Positions 43,823-52,331 of a stretch of DNA of 64,000 nucleotides are shown piece by piece (position 1 is the stretch's first letter; each line of letters opens with the position of its first letter). Under the pieces are notes generated by a model that was not told where the DNA came from, did not search any database, and saw only the letters and a list, made by a program, of their open reading frames with translations. The translations under genes were made by a program, and so were the position numbers. The stretch is from contig CAWHPS010000048.1 of assembly GCA_963831235.1 (NCBI GenBank), positions 1 to 64,000 on the forward strand, read 5' to 3'. The stretch is from CAWHPS01 sp963831235 (GTDB lineage Bacteria > Fibrobacterota > OXYB2-FULL-49-7 > JAEUSG01).

Positions 43823-44836
43823 ATGATGCTTAAAATCAAAGATAAGACCGCAATATTTTCAATTCTGTTCATCCTGCTTACTCTCCTATTGCTGGGATAT
43901 GTTGCATTTAACGGCATGCATAAACTTAAAAGCGCTAATAATCTGATAAGTATCCTGAACAACAGATTCGGGGCAAACATCAAAGTCAAAAAGATTCATA
44001 CAAAAGACGATATGCTTGTACTCGACTCTATTGAAATAGACAATAAAATCAGCATAGGCCAGATCATGGTCCGGAAGGATTTCTATAATTCATTTAAAGG
44101 GGCCGGTTCAGTTCCTGCGGTATTCATAATTACTAATGCACATTTCAATAGGTTCATCCTTAACAGGGGTACACTTACTTTCAGACTTGTAAGCAGCGAT
44201 ACCGCAGAAATTTCAGCAACAGGAATGGTTGCTTTTGGAGAACATCCGGTTTTCACCACTGCACAAGGCCATTTTATGGGTATTGGCACATCTTCCGTTA
44301 CTACTCATGATTTTCGTATGAATGGTCCTGGCATTGCCTTGTCTTTCGACACCTTGACAATTGGCCGTCAGGGCCAAATCAATGGAGAGTGTATTTTAAC
44401 CTCACATGCTGAAATGCTCAATGATTTAATGGGAATATCCGTACCAATCCGCGGACCTATAACATATCATGGAAGCTTTAGTTTCATGAACAACAATATT
44501 GAAAGCAACGGCATGATAACATCAGACACACTTTTTATCCGGACAATATGCTTAAACAAGCTTTCAGTCAAGCTGACCAGCAAGGGACCACATTATAACA
44601 TACCTGAGTTTTCAGTCAGCGCTTTCAGCGGGGAAGGCAAAGGAAACGGCTCCATACTGGACAGCGTGGAAAACAAGAAGTGCAGAATAAGTCTTGATCT
44701 TAAGAATGCTGATCTTAATCTTATACCTAGAAAGCCACAAGAAATCGCTTTTGAAGGCAGGTTTAACGGGAGAATGGAACTTGAAGGAACCGGCAAAACC
44801 TGGCCTGAAGTACTAAGGAAAATCAAGGTCGATTAA
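43823..44836 (+). CDS. Membrane-anchored periplasmic protein, AsmA-like candidate
   Basis: The 337-residue product has one N-terminal helix (IFSILFILLTLLLLGYVAF) followed by a beta-rich region that includes repeated strand patterns such as FRMNGPGIALSFDTLTIGRQ and LDLKNADLNLIPRKPQEI. The overall plan (short anchor, long beta repeat with 'DLKNADLNLIP...FEGRFNGRMELEGTG') resembles fragments of AsmA/TamB-like envelope proteins, but it is shorter than those, and no family is certain. It ends 4 bp into the convergent HAD gene. Confidence 0.5.
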   Translation: MMLKIKDKTAIFSILFILLTLLLLGYVAFNGMHKLKSANNLISILNNRFGANIKVKKIHTKDDMLVLDSIEIDNKISIGQIMVRKDFYNSFKGAGSVPAVFIITNAHFNRFILNRGTLTFRLVSSDTAEISATGMVAFGEHPVFTTAQGHFMGIGTSSVTTHDFRMNGPGIALSFDTLTIGRQGQINGECILTSHAEMLNDLMGISVPIRGPITYHGSFSFMNNNIESNGMITSDTLFIRTICLNKLSVKLTSKGPHYNIPEFSVSAFSGEGKGNGSILDSVENKKCRISLDLKNADLNLIPRKPQEIAFEGRFNGRMELEGTGKTWPEVLRKIKVD

Positions 44837-45471
44837 ACGTCAACACCGAATATACGGAGCGCTTTGACCGTTTCTGTGTAAGAACTGTGTAGAATGATTT
44901 TATTTACTCCAGCCCTTTCAGCAGCCCGAAGGTTCTTTTCCATATCATCAATAAACAATATCTGCTCAGGATTAAGGCGATAGCTGCTTAATATCTTCTC
45001 AAATGCGCCGGAATCTGACTTTATATTGCCATACCTGAAAGAGAGGATTGAACCAGCCACAATATCTTCCAGACAATAAATTTCGTTAAGATAGTTCCAG
45101 TGCAGCGCATCAGTATCGGAAAGTATGAATGTACGATATTTTCTTGAAACCTGTTGTAATAAACAAATCATTTCCCTGTCATAGCCGAAAATAGAGCACC
45201 AGATATTCGCCACTATTTCAAGGGGCAAGTCGCTTTCAAGCAGTTCATTAAGCTTGTCAACAAATCGTTCCGTACTGATTCGTCCTGTACTGTATTCATA
45301 GAATAATATTAAATAATCCGCTTCCTTGAAGGTTTTCCTGATTTCATCAATTGAACGGCCTAACTTTTCCGAAAATCTATTTATCGCACAGTCCCAGCTA
45401 AAAGGGATCAGCACATTACCAAGATCAAAAATAAGAATCAGTTTATCTTTGCCTTCATGAATATGTTTCAC
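44833..45471 (-). CDS. HAD-superfamily hydrolase (YihX-like subfamily IA)
   Basis: The 212-residue product begins with the HAD motif I variant LIFDLGNVLIPFSWD, has a helical cap, motif II SDTDALHW, and motif IV region ILFIDDMEKNLRAAERAGVN. The order and FDLGNV motif are as in YihX-type sugar-phosphate phosphatases. A phosphatase on a small sugar phosphate is likely; substrate unknown. It lies 9 bp beyond mnmE on the same strand, so it is probably co-transcribed with it. Confidence 0.82.
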   Translation of the reverse strand: MKHIHEGKDKLILIFDLGNVLIPFSWDCAINRFSEKLGRSIDEIRKTFKEADYLILFYEYSTGRISTERFVDKLNELLESDLPLEIVANIWCSIFGYDREMICLLQQVSRKYRTFILSDTDALHWNYLNEIYCLEDIVAGSILSFRYGNIKSDSGAFEKILSSYRLNPEQILFIDDMEKNLRAAERAGVNKIILHSSYTETVKALRIFGVDV

Positions 45472-45480
45472 AATTAAATC

Positions 45481-46842
45481 TCACTTTCCAATACAAAACC
45501 TGGAGAATATGCCATTAAGAATATCATCGTCCGAGACCTCTCCGGTTATTGAGGCTAATGAGTCAAGGGCATTTCGAATCTCAATGGCAAGAAGCTCCTC
45601 CCCTGTTCCGGATTTAATAAGCTTTATTGCGCGAACAAGACTTCCCTGGGCTTTTTTAAGAGAGCTTTTCTGACGCTCGCTTGTAATTACAGGCCCCTCA
45701 CCATTGCCCGCATTGACTCCGGACGCTTTAAGAATAGCTTTCTTTATATTTTCAATGCCAAGCCCTGTTTTTGCCGAAGCTTGAATAATCGAAGGTTCCT
45801 TGCCAAGAATTTGATTTTGCTTTAAATCCGACTTATTGAGCACAAAGATTTTATTCCGGCATTGGAGAGATTTAAAGGCATTAACGACCTTTGTGGGAGT
45901 CTTTTCGCTCGCATCGAAAATGATAATCACAAGATCAGAATCCTTTGCACACTTTTTTGCCAGATCAATACCTTTCACTTCAACCCTGTTACTGCTTTTC
46001 CTTATGCCCGCGGTATCAATAAGCGTGACCCTTTCACCTGCTATGGAAATCGTTTCTTCAACTAAATCCCGCGTTGTTCCTGGATGCTCATCAACGATAA
46101 CCCTTTCCTTTTCGCAAAGTGCATTGAACAAACTGGATTTTCCCGCATTCGGCGGGCCGATAAGAGCAACACGTATTCCCTCTTGTATAAGCCTGCCATG
46201 TTCATACGAATTTATCATTTCATTTATGAGGCCAATTAATTTAATCAGCCTTTCACTTATACTATTTCGGTTCAAAGCCTGTATGTCTTCTTCTGAAAAA
46301 TCTATGTTTGCCTCAAGAAGCGTGAGTATATCCTGTAATTCATTTTTAAGGGCCATGAAATGGGAAGACAGGAATCCGGATAATTGGTTTTGTGCCAGAC
46401 TGTATGCTCGTTCCGTATCAGCATGGATTAGTGCGGCCACAGACTCTGCCTGAACAAGATCGATTTTATTATTCAGATAAGCCCGCCTTGTAAATTCACC
46501 CGGTTCAGCAGGATATGCGCCTGCATCAAGAATCATGGATAGGACTTTCCCCGTAACATATCTTCCACCATGGCAGCTTAATTCTATTGTATCCTCTCCA
46601 GTATAGCTGTCCGGAGATTTGAAGAATATCGCATATCCCTGATCAACAAGTTTTCCATCTTCGATTATATTTCCAAAAACAGCCTTGCAATGTTCGAACC
46701 CGACACCTTTCTTTACAGGATGAAAGACCCTGTTCAATGCTTTTATTGAGTCCTTTCCTGTAATGCGAATTACTGCGATTCCTCCTTCACCTGGCGGTGT
46801 TGATATTGCAGTGATGGTGCGTTCCGAATGGAATTTAATCAT
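45481..46842 (-). CDS. mnmE: tRNA uridine-5-carboxymethylaminomethyl modification GTPase MnmE
   Basis: The 453-residue product has the N-terminal tetrahydrofolate-binding domain (TITAISTPPGEGGIAVIRITG), a helical domain, the G domain (GPPNAGKSS at 229-237, DEHPGTTRD, DTAGIR, NKSD) and the C-terminal catalytic CIGK. MnmE with MnmG modifies the wobble uridine of certain tRNAs. Length matches the family. No mnmG is in the window. It is followed by the HAD gene. Confidence 0.96.
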   Translation of the reverse strand: MIKFHSERTITAISTPPGEGGIAVIRITGKDSIKALNRVFHPVKKGVGFEHCKAVFGNIIEDGKLVDQGYAIFFKSPDSYTGEDTIELSCHGGRYVTGKVLSMILDAGAYPAEPGEFTRRAYLNNKIDLVQAESVAALIHADTERAYSLAQNQLSGFLSSHFMALKNELQDILTLLEANIDFSEEDIQALNRNSISERLIKLIGLINEMINSYEHGRLIQEGIRVALIGPPNAGKSSLFNALCEKERVIVDEHPGTTRDLVEETISIAGERVTLIDTAGIRKSSNRVEVKGIDLAKKCAKDSDLVIIIFDASEKTPTKVVNAFKSLQCRNKIFVLNKSDLKQNQILGKEPSIIQASAKTGLGIENIKKAILKASGVNAGNGEGPVITSERQKSSLKKAQGSLVRAIKLIKSGTGEELLAIEIRNALDSLASITGEVSDDDILNGIFSRFCIGK

Positions 46843-46881
46843 AATTGGAAATATGTATTGTTAAGTTTAACATGCTATAAT

Positions 46882-48198
46882 TTATACCGCCAATGTAGCG
46901 AGGCAAGCCGCGGCATAAAGTGGAACATTAATTATTTTATCCCGCTTTTCAAAATTATTTTCCGAGAGGCGAATACCCAAAGGTGATTGGGGATGATCTG
47001 CAAGAAAACGGTACATGCTTTTCATGTGTCCTGATGCGCCGGCCTTGACTTCAATTGGAACCACGCGTCCATTAAAGACAGCTAAATAATCCACTTCAGC
47101 TGTTGCATGAACATCTGCTCTATCCCAGTAATAGAGCCCTGTCCCTGTTTCCTGATCATCCAGATACAACAGCTCCTGGCCGGCAACCTGCTCGGCAACA
47201 GTGCCAAGGTAATGACTCAGAATTGCATTGCGCTCCCTCCATTCGTGAGTTTTTATGCCGGCAATACGCTGAAAAAGTCCTGTATCAGCCATGACAATTT
47301 TGTATCGCGTTGATGAGGCGCCGGCCGCAAGGGGAATCCCGTGCCCTGGTGTCGCACGCACGCGCGATAAAACATACGCCTTTTCAAGGAGCTCAATAGC
47401 ATTCCTGACCTGAAAGGCACGACTGTCCGGATCAATCTTGGAATAGGCAACCTTTTTACCGGCAATTCGAGGAATAGCGCTAAAAACAGCTTCAATGCGC
47501 TCGGTATTCGCACGGGTTGCATATTTATGAAAATCATTCCTGTATGTTGTGATGATGTTCTGTTGTTCCTCAACAATTCCATCAGGGTCGTTATTTTCAA
47601 TAAGCCGTTTTATTACACCCGGCATACCTCCGCATAGGCAGTAATCGTGAAAAAGTTCCAATGCAAGTGAATGCATGGTTTCCGACATTGGCTCGGAAGG
47701 TGTAGCCATGCGTATTGTGTCGATCAATTGGCCACGCCCACAAGCTTTCAGATATTCAAAAAAAGTAAAAGGGCGCACCGAAACCGGTCTGATGCGACCA
47801 ACGGGCACGGATATTTTCTCCAGTGCGAATTCCAATAAAGATCCTGCCCCTATGACGTGCAACCCACTCATGTCCTCATGGAAATACCTTAGCGCAGTTA
47901 TGGCATTTGGGCAGTTTTGAATTTCGTCAAGGAAAAGCAGGGTTTCGCCGGATACAATTTTGCTACCTGCCCTGGAAGACAGTTCGCGGACAATCCTTGA
48001 AACATCTAAGTTTTTTTCAAACAAATCTTTGTATTCAGGTTGCCTTTCAAAATTTATTTCAACAAAGGATTTAAAAGCCTTTCCCAGGGCTTTAACAGCA
48101 AAGGATTTCCCTGTCTGTCGGGCTCCACGCAATAATATTGGTTTTCTATTACTTTGCTTTGCCCAACTTTCTAATAAATCATAAAGATATCGATGCAT
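46882..48198 (-). CDS. AAA_14/DUF4143-family ATPase
   Basis: The 438-residue product has Walker A LLRGARQTGKS (22-32), Walker B TLLFLDEIQNCPNAI and a C-terminal DUF4143 domain with AEVDYLAVFNGRVVPIEVKAG, an E-VDY...ExK pattern resembling a PD-(D/E)xK fold. The family is common in bacteria and archaea; its role is unknown. The truncated relative at 374-946 in this window lacks the ATPase half. It is probably monocistronic, with its own AT-rich upstream region. Confidence 0.85.
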   Translation of the reverse strand: MHRYLYDLLESWAKQSNRKPILLRGARQTGKSFAVKALGKAFKSFVEINFERQPEYKDLFEKNLDVSRIVRELSSRAGSKIVSGETLLFLDEIQNCPNAITALRYFHEDMSGLHVIGAGSLLEFALEKISVPVGRIRPVSVRPFTFFEYLKACGRGQLIDTIRMATPSEPMSETMHSLALELFHDYCLCGGMPGVIKRLIENNDPDGIVEEQQNIITTYRNDFHKYATRANTERIEAVFSAIPRIAGKKVAYSKIDPDSRAFQVRNAIELLEKAYVLSRVRATPGHGIPLAAGASSTRYKIVMADTGLFQRIAGIKTHEWRERNAILSHYLGTVAEQVAGQELLYLDDQETGTGLYYWDRADVHATAEVDYLAVFNGRVVPIEVKAGASGHMKSMYRFLADHPQSPLGIRLSENNFEKRDKIINVPLYAAACLATLAV

Positions 48199-48544
48199 TC
48201 AGTAAAAATAGCATTAATAATGTTAAAAAGCAAACATAAAATAGCATAATTATTGTCAGTTCTATACAATAACCATTTAACTTTATTTAAACCAATGTGT
48301 TATAAATAATACATTTTAAGAAAAGCATTATTCCAATAAGATTGCCAAAAAACACTTAATAATATTTGAATAAAATATCCTTCTTTACATAACGAAAACC
48401 CCCGATGCGTTAGGATGTTTTTTTTCTTTATTTTTAAATATCAATATTGCAAATATTTTTTTAAAAAAAATGTTTCTAAATTGACTTGAATTCCGTTTAA
48501 AAATTAATTTGTTATTTCATTTAAACAAATTTAAAGTAAAATTG
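48199..48544. other. AT-rich intergenic region with promoter for the 2-oxoacid oxidoreductase operon
   Basis: Very AT-rich divergent gap between the AAA/DUF4143 gene and the ferredoxin-subunit gene. A candidate promoter TTGACT (48481-48486), 18-bp spacer, TAATTT (48505-48510) lies 34 bp before the ATG at 48545. No ORF or RNA recognised in the rest. Confidence 0.5.
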
Positions 48545-48772
48545 ATGGCTGCAAAAGGTAAAATCGACGTTGATGTTGACAAGTGCAAGGGTTGCGAACT
48601 TTGCATCACCGCCTGCAAGTTCGGGACAATATCCATGTCATCCCCTGATAAAACAAATGCCTATGGCTACCGTTATCTTGTTGCATCAAATCCCGATACA
48701 TGCACATCTTGCGGGTTCTGTGCTCAGATGTGCCCGGATTCCGCCATTACAGTTTACAGGTTTTTGAAATAA
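48545..48772 (+). CDS. 2-oxoacid:ferredoxin oxidoreductase delta (4Fe-4S) subunit
   Basis: The 75-residue protein (start MAAKGKIDVDVDKCKGCELC) carries two ferredoxin motifs, CKGCELCITAC and CTSCGFCAQMCP, for two 4Fe-4S clusters. It is the delta subunit of a four-subunit 2-oxoacid oxidoreductase (VOR/KOR type) whose alpha, beta and gamma genes follow. ATG 48545 is preferred; the frame is open further upstream, but those codons look non-coding. It takes electrons from the oxidoreductase core. Confidence 0.88.
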   Translation: MAAKGKIDVDVDKCKGCELCITACKFGTISMSSPDKTNAYGYRYLVASNPDTCTSCGFCAQMCPDSAITVYRFLK

Positions 48773-48785
48773 GGATACTGAAATA

Positions 48786-49895
48786 ATGGGCGAACGCTTA
48801 CTTATGAAGGGCAACGACGCCATAGGCGAGGCCGCAATCCGTGCCGGCTGTACCTGTTACTTCGGCTATCCAATCACTCCTCAGAACGAACTTACCGCCT
48901 ATATGGCCAAACACATGATGGAAAAGTGCCGCACATTTATTCAGGCGGAAAGCGAAGTGGCGGCCATTAATATGGTTTACGGCGCATCATCAGCCGGTGC
49001 ACGGGCAATGACTTCATCATCAAGCCCCGGTATATCCCTGAAACAGGAAGGCATATCCTACCTTGTCGGAGCGCAACTGCCGGCTTTAATCGTTAACATT
49101 GTCCGAGGCGGACCCGGACTCGGAAATATTGCGCCCGCACAATCCGATTATTTCCAGGCCTGCAAAGGCGGCGGTCACGGCGATTACCGCATGGTTGTTT
49201 ATGGGCCGGCAACAGTGCAGGAAGCAGCTGATCTTACCATGAAGTCCTTTGATGTTGCCGATAAATACCGTAATCCTGTCATGATACTCGGCGATGCCAT
49301 TCTTGGTCAAATGATGGAGCCCCTCGAATTCAAAGACTATGCAGTACCGCCTTCCGACAAAAAATGGGCAGTGGGCGGTCCTCGAAACGGACGGGCACCG
49401 AATCTTGTCAATTCACTCTCTCTAGAAGAAGGGGTCGTGGAAGACTGGAACTGGTTGTTCAAAGCCAAGTTCGAGGAAATGAAAAAACACGAACTCCTTG
49501 TTGAGTCTGTCAACACACAAGATGCTGATTTGGTTTTAGTCGCCTATGGCACAACAGCCCGGATTTGCAAAGCTGTCATGACAAAGGCCCGGGAAAAAGG
49601 CATAAAGGTCGGTCTGATTCGGCCCATTACAGTCTGGCCATTCCCTTATGCTGTTATAGCAGAAGTTGCTAAAAAAACAAAAGAGTTCCTTGTTGTTGAA
49701 ATGAGCCTGGGACAAATGATAGAAGATGTAAAACTCGCTGTGCTCGACAATGCCTCAATTCATTTTCACGGCAGACCTGGAGGAGGCGTCCCCACTGAAA
49801 AAGACATAATGGAAATAATATCGCATGTACTTATAAACAAACGCAACGGTGTCATAACAACCCGCGGGACAACAATAGACTGGAAAATTTCATAA
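48786..49895 (+). CDS. vorB: 2-oxoacid:ferredoxin oxidoreductase alpha subunit, VorB-like
   Basis: The 369-residue product is the pyrimidine-binding/core alpha subunit: LMKGNDAIGEAAIRAGCTCYFGYPITPQNEL, QAESEVAAINMVYGASSAGARAMTSSSSPGISL and MSLGQMIEDVKLAV. The pattern is that of 3-methyl-2-oxobutanoate (2-oxoisovalerate) dehydrogenase subunit VorB or 2-oxoglutarate KorA; the adjacent branched-chain aminotransferase favours the former. It converts branched 2-oxoacids + CoA to acyl-CoA, CO2 and reduced ferredoxin, or the reverse. Confidence 0.88.
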   Translation: MGERLLMKGNDAIGEAAIRAGCTCYFGYPITPQNELTAYMAKHMMEKCRTFIQAESEVAAINMVYGASSAGARAMTSSSSPGISLKQEGISYLVGAQLPALIVNIVRGGPGLGNIAPAQSDYFQACKGGGHGDYRMVVYGPATVQEAADLTMKSFDVADKYRNPVMILGDAILGQMMEPLEFKDYAVPPSDKKWAVGGPRNGRAPNLVNSLSLEEGVVEDWNWLFKAKFEEMKKHELLVESVNTQDADLVLVAYGTTARICKAVMTKAREKGIKVGLIRPITVWPFPYAVIAEVAKKTKEFLVVEMSLGQMIEDVKLAVLDNASIHFHGRPGGGVPTEKDIMEIISHVLINKRNGVITTRGTTIDWKIS

Positions 49896-49912
49896 CCGGA
49901 ATTCCTTATATT

Positions 49913-50701
49913 ATGGACATGAAAAAGGTTGTTGGAAGATCCAAACTCTGGGCAGACATGCAGTCTCCTTACTGCCCGGGGTGCGGGCATGGCATAGTAC
50001 ACAGGCTGGTGTGCGAACTTTTCGAGGAATTCGGGGTTGAAGACAACTGCGTTTTCATGGCACCTGTTGGATGTTCTATCCTTGCATACACATTCCTTAA
50101 GGTTGACGTTTGCCAGCCTGCGCACGGGCGGACGCCTGCAGCCGCAACAGGGGTAAAACGTGCACGCCCGGATACATTCGTTCTCTCCTACCAGGGCGAT
50201 GGTGATCTTGCGGCCATTGGCACGGCTGAAATAATCCATGCCGCAAACCGGGGCGAAAACATTACAACCGTGTTCGTCAATAACGCAATCTACGGCATGA
50301 CAGGCGGCCAGATGGCGCCTACGACATTAATAGGGCAGAAGGCAACCACATGCCCTGAGGGCCGCGAACCTGCATCAGGAATGGGATACCCAATCAGGGT
50401 TTGCGAGTTGCTTAAAAGTCTTGGAGGGGTCACGTATATTGCCAGAACATCCGTTCACACCCCGGCAGATGTCATAAAAACAAAAAAGGCCCTTAAAAAA
50501 GCATTTGAGACACAAATTCGAAAAGAGGGCTTTTCCCTTGTCGAGATCATTTCGCCATGCCCGGTTAACTGGGGCATGACTCCAGTCAAGTCCCTCGATT
50601 TTATCGAAAAACAAATGCTTGAGTATTACCCGCTTGGCGAAATTAAAAACAAGAACATGAATGATTCCATAAACAGTGGAAAAGATATGGAGAATGCATA
50701 A
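49913..50701 (+). CDS. 2-oxoacid:ferredoxin oxidoreductase beta (TPP-binding) subunit
   Basis: The 262-residue product has YCPGCGHGIVHRLVCELF, VGCSILAYTF, AHGRTPAAATGVKRA, and the TPP/Mg site YQGDGDLAAIGTAEIIHAANRGENITTVFVNN with GMTGGQMAPTT. It is the TPP-binding beta subunit of the complex. It is followed 2 bp later by the gamma subunit. CPGC may take part in Fe-S chemistry, as in related enzymes. Confidence 0.9.
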   Translation: MDMKKVVGRSKLWADMQSPYCPGCGHGIVHRLVCELFEEFGVEDNCVFMAPVGCSILAYTFLKVDVCQPAHGRTPAAATGVKRARPDTFVLSYQGDGDLAAIGTAEIIHAANRGENITTVFVNNAIYGMTGGQMAPTTLIGQKATTCPEGREPASGMGYPIRVCELLKSLGGVTYIARTSVHTPADVIKTKKALKKAFETQIRKEGFSLVEIISPCPVNWGMTPVKSLDFIEKQMLEYYPLGEIKNKNMNDSINSGKDMENA

Positions 50702-50703
50702 CA

Positions 50704-51237
50704 ATGGAATACCGCTGTATTTTTGCCGGCTTCGGCGGACAGGGAATAATCTCAATGGGGACCCTCTTGGCTTATGCAGGCATGACAGCAGGAAAGCAGT
50801 GCACGTTCTTTCCTGAATACGGAATAGCCATGCGCGGTGGTACTGCCAACTGCACCGTAATCATTTCCGACAATGAAATCGCATCTCCGGTTGTAAACGA
50901 CCCGAATATCCTGGTGGCCATGAACGAGCAATCCTTTGATCGCTTTCAATCATGGCTTGTCCCGGGTGGAAAACTTATCATAAACTCATCATTGGTCCCA
51001 AACAAGCCCTTAAGAAATGATGTAACTGCGTTCCATGTCAAGGCAACGGGTCTTGCGATTGAAGGCGGCGATTCGCGAATGGCCAACATGGCCATGCTCG
51101 GAGGCGTCATTAAGGCAACAGAAATGATGTCTCTCAATTATCTGTACAATGCTATGGAAAAAACCTTCCCGCCAAAGATTTTTCACTTGGTTGATAAAAA
51201 CAAAGCTGTCATGGATGCAGGCTTCAAATCAATATAG
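50704..51237 (+). CDS. 2-oxoacid:ferredoxin oxidoreductase gamma subunit
   Basis: The 177-residue product has the gamma-domain signature FAGFGGQGIISMGTLLAYAGM and FFPEYGIAMRGGTANCTVIISD. It completes the delta-alpha-beta-gamma set of the 2-oxoacid oxidoreductase. The next gene, ilvE, begins 71 bp later on the same strand. Confidence 0.9.
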   Translation: MEYRCIFAGFGGQGIISMGTLLAYAGMTAGKQCTFFPEYGIAMRGGTANCTVIISDNEIASPVVNDPNILVAMNEQSFDRFQSWLVPGGKLIINSSLVPNKPLRNDVTAFHVKATGLAIEGGDSRMANMAMLGGVIKATEMMSLNYLYNAMEKTFPPKIFHLVDKNKAVMDAGFKSI

Positions 51238-51308
51238 CATTTCTTGTTTGTCCCGTGGCGTTGCAATCAAATATTTTATCCAGGTTGAAATAACAAAGGA
51301 GTATTTTT

Positions 51309-52328
51309 ATGGCTTCAGGAAAAATAAACTGGGATGATTTGTCATTTTCACTCACTCCGACAAAAACAATGTTCATGTCCAGGTGCAAACCGGACGGCAA
51401 ATGGGACAAGGGGCGTTTCCTCCCTTTCGGGAACATATCAATATCACCCGCTGCAGGAGTGCTTAATTATGGGCAGGGAATATTCGAAGGCTTGAAGGCC
51501 CTGCGTACAAAAGATGGAAGGATTGTCCTTTTCCGTCCAAAAGAAAACGGAAAACGAATGGCTGAAAGTGCGAGGCGCCTGTGCATGCCGGAATTCCCAA
51601 TTGACGACTTCGTAAAGACAGTAAAAGAAATCGTTAAAAAGAACACCGAATATATACCGCCCTATGGCAAGGGAAGTCTTTATATACGCCCTTGCCTGTG
51701 GGGCACAGGTCCCATACTCGGAGTGGCACCGGCTCCTGAATACACATTTATTGTATATGTATCGCCTGTGGGGCCATATTTCAAGACCGGTTTCAAGCCG
51801 ATAAAACTCATGTTCACTCGAGAATACCACAGGGCGGCACCTAAAGGCACGGGTGGGGCCAAGGTAATAGGTAATTATGCCGGCACCATGCTCCCTGCAA
51901 AAATGGTAAAGGCAAAAGGTTTTAATGAATGCATTTATCTTGACGCACGCGAAGAGAAATACATAGAGGAAGTCGGCGCAGCTAATTTCTTCTGCATAAA
52001 GGGCAATACGCTTGTAACGCCGAGGCTTGGGTCCATTCTTCCAGGCATAACGCGAAATTCCGTTCTTCGCATTGCAAAAGATAAACTCAAAATGAAGGTC
52101 CTGGAAAAAGACGTGTCCGTTGCCGAGGCCCTTTCATCTCAAGAGGCATTCTGCACCGGAACCGCGGCAGTAATAAGTTCAATAGGCTGGATTGATTATG
52201 AAGGCAGGACAACCGTGTATAATAAAGGCGAAGTGGGCCCAATTACAAGAAGACTTTATGATATGTTGACAAAATTGCAGCTTTGCGAAGAGAAGGACCC
52301 TTACGGCTGGGTTGTTCAGGTCAAGTAA
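51309..52328 (+). CDS. ilvE: Branched-chain amino acid aminotransferase
   Basis: The 339-residue product is a fold-type IV PLP enzyme with SISPAAGVLNYGQGIFEGLKALR, RPCLWGTGPILGVAP, the PLP-binding Lys185 in GGAKVIGNYAG and EVGAANFFCIK. It interconverts branched-chain amino acids and 2-oxoacids with glutamate. It follows the 2-oxoacid oxidoreductase operon, which supplies or consumes the corresponding acyl-CoA, so the cluster links Val/Leu/Ile to acyl-CoA. AAAGGAG precedes the ATG. Confidence 0.95.
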   Translation: MASGKINWDDLSFSLTPTKTMFMSRCKPDGKWDKGRFLPFGNISISPAAGVLNYGQGIFEGLKALRTKDGRIVLFRPKENGKRMAESARRLCMPEFPIDDFVKTVKEIVKKNTEYIPPYGKGSLYIRPCLWGTGPILGVAPAPEYTFIVYVSPVGPYFKTGFKPIKLMFTREYHRAAPKGTGGAKVIGNYAGTMLPAKMVKAKGFNECIYLDAREEKYIEEVGAANFFCIKGNTLVTPRLGSILPGITRNSVLRIAKDKLKMKVLEKDVSVAEALSSQEAFCTGTAAVISSIGWIDYEGRTTVYNKGEVGPITRRLYDMLTKLQLCEEKDPYGWVVQVK

Positions 52329-52331
52329 AGA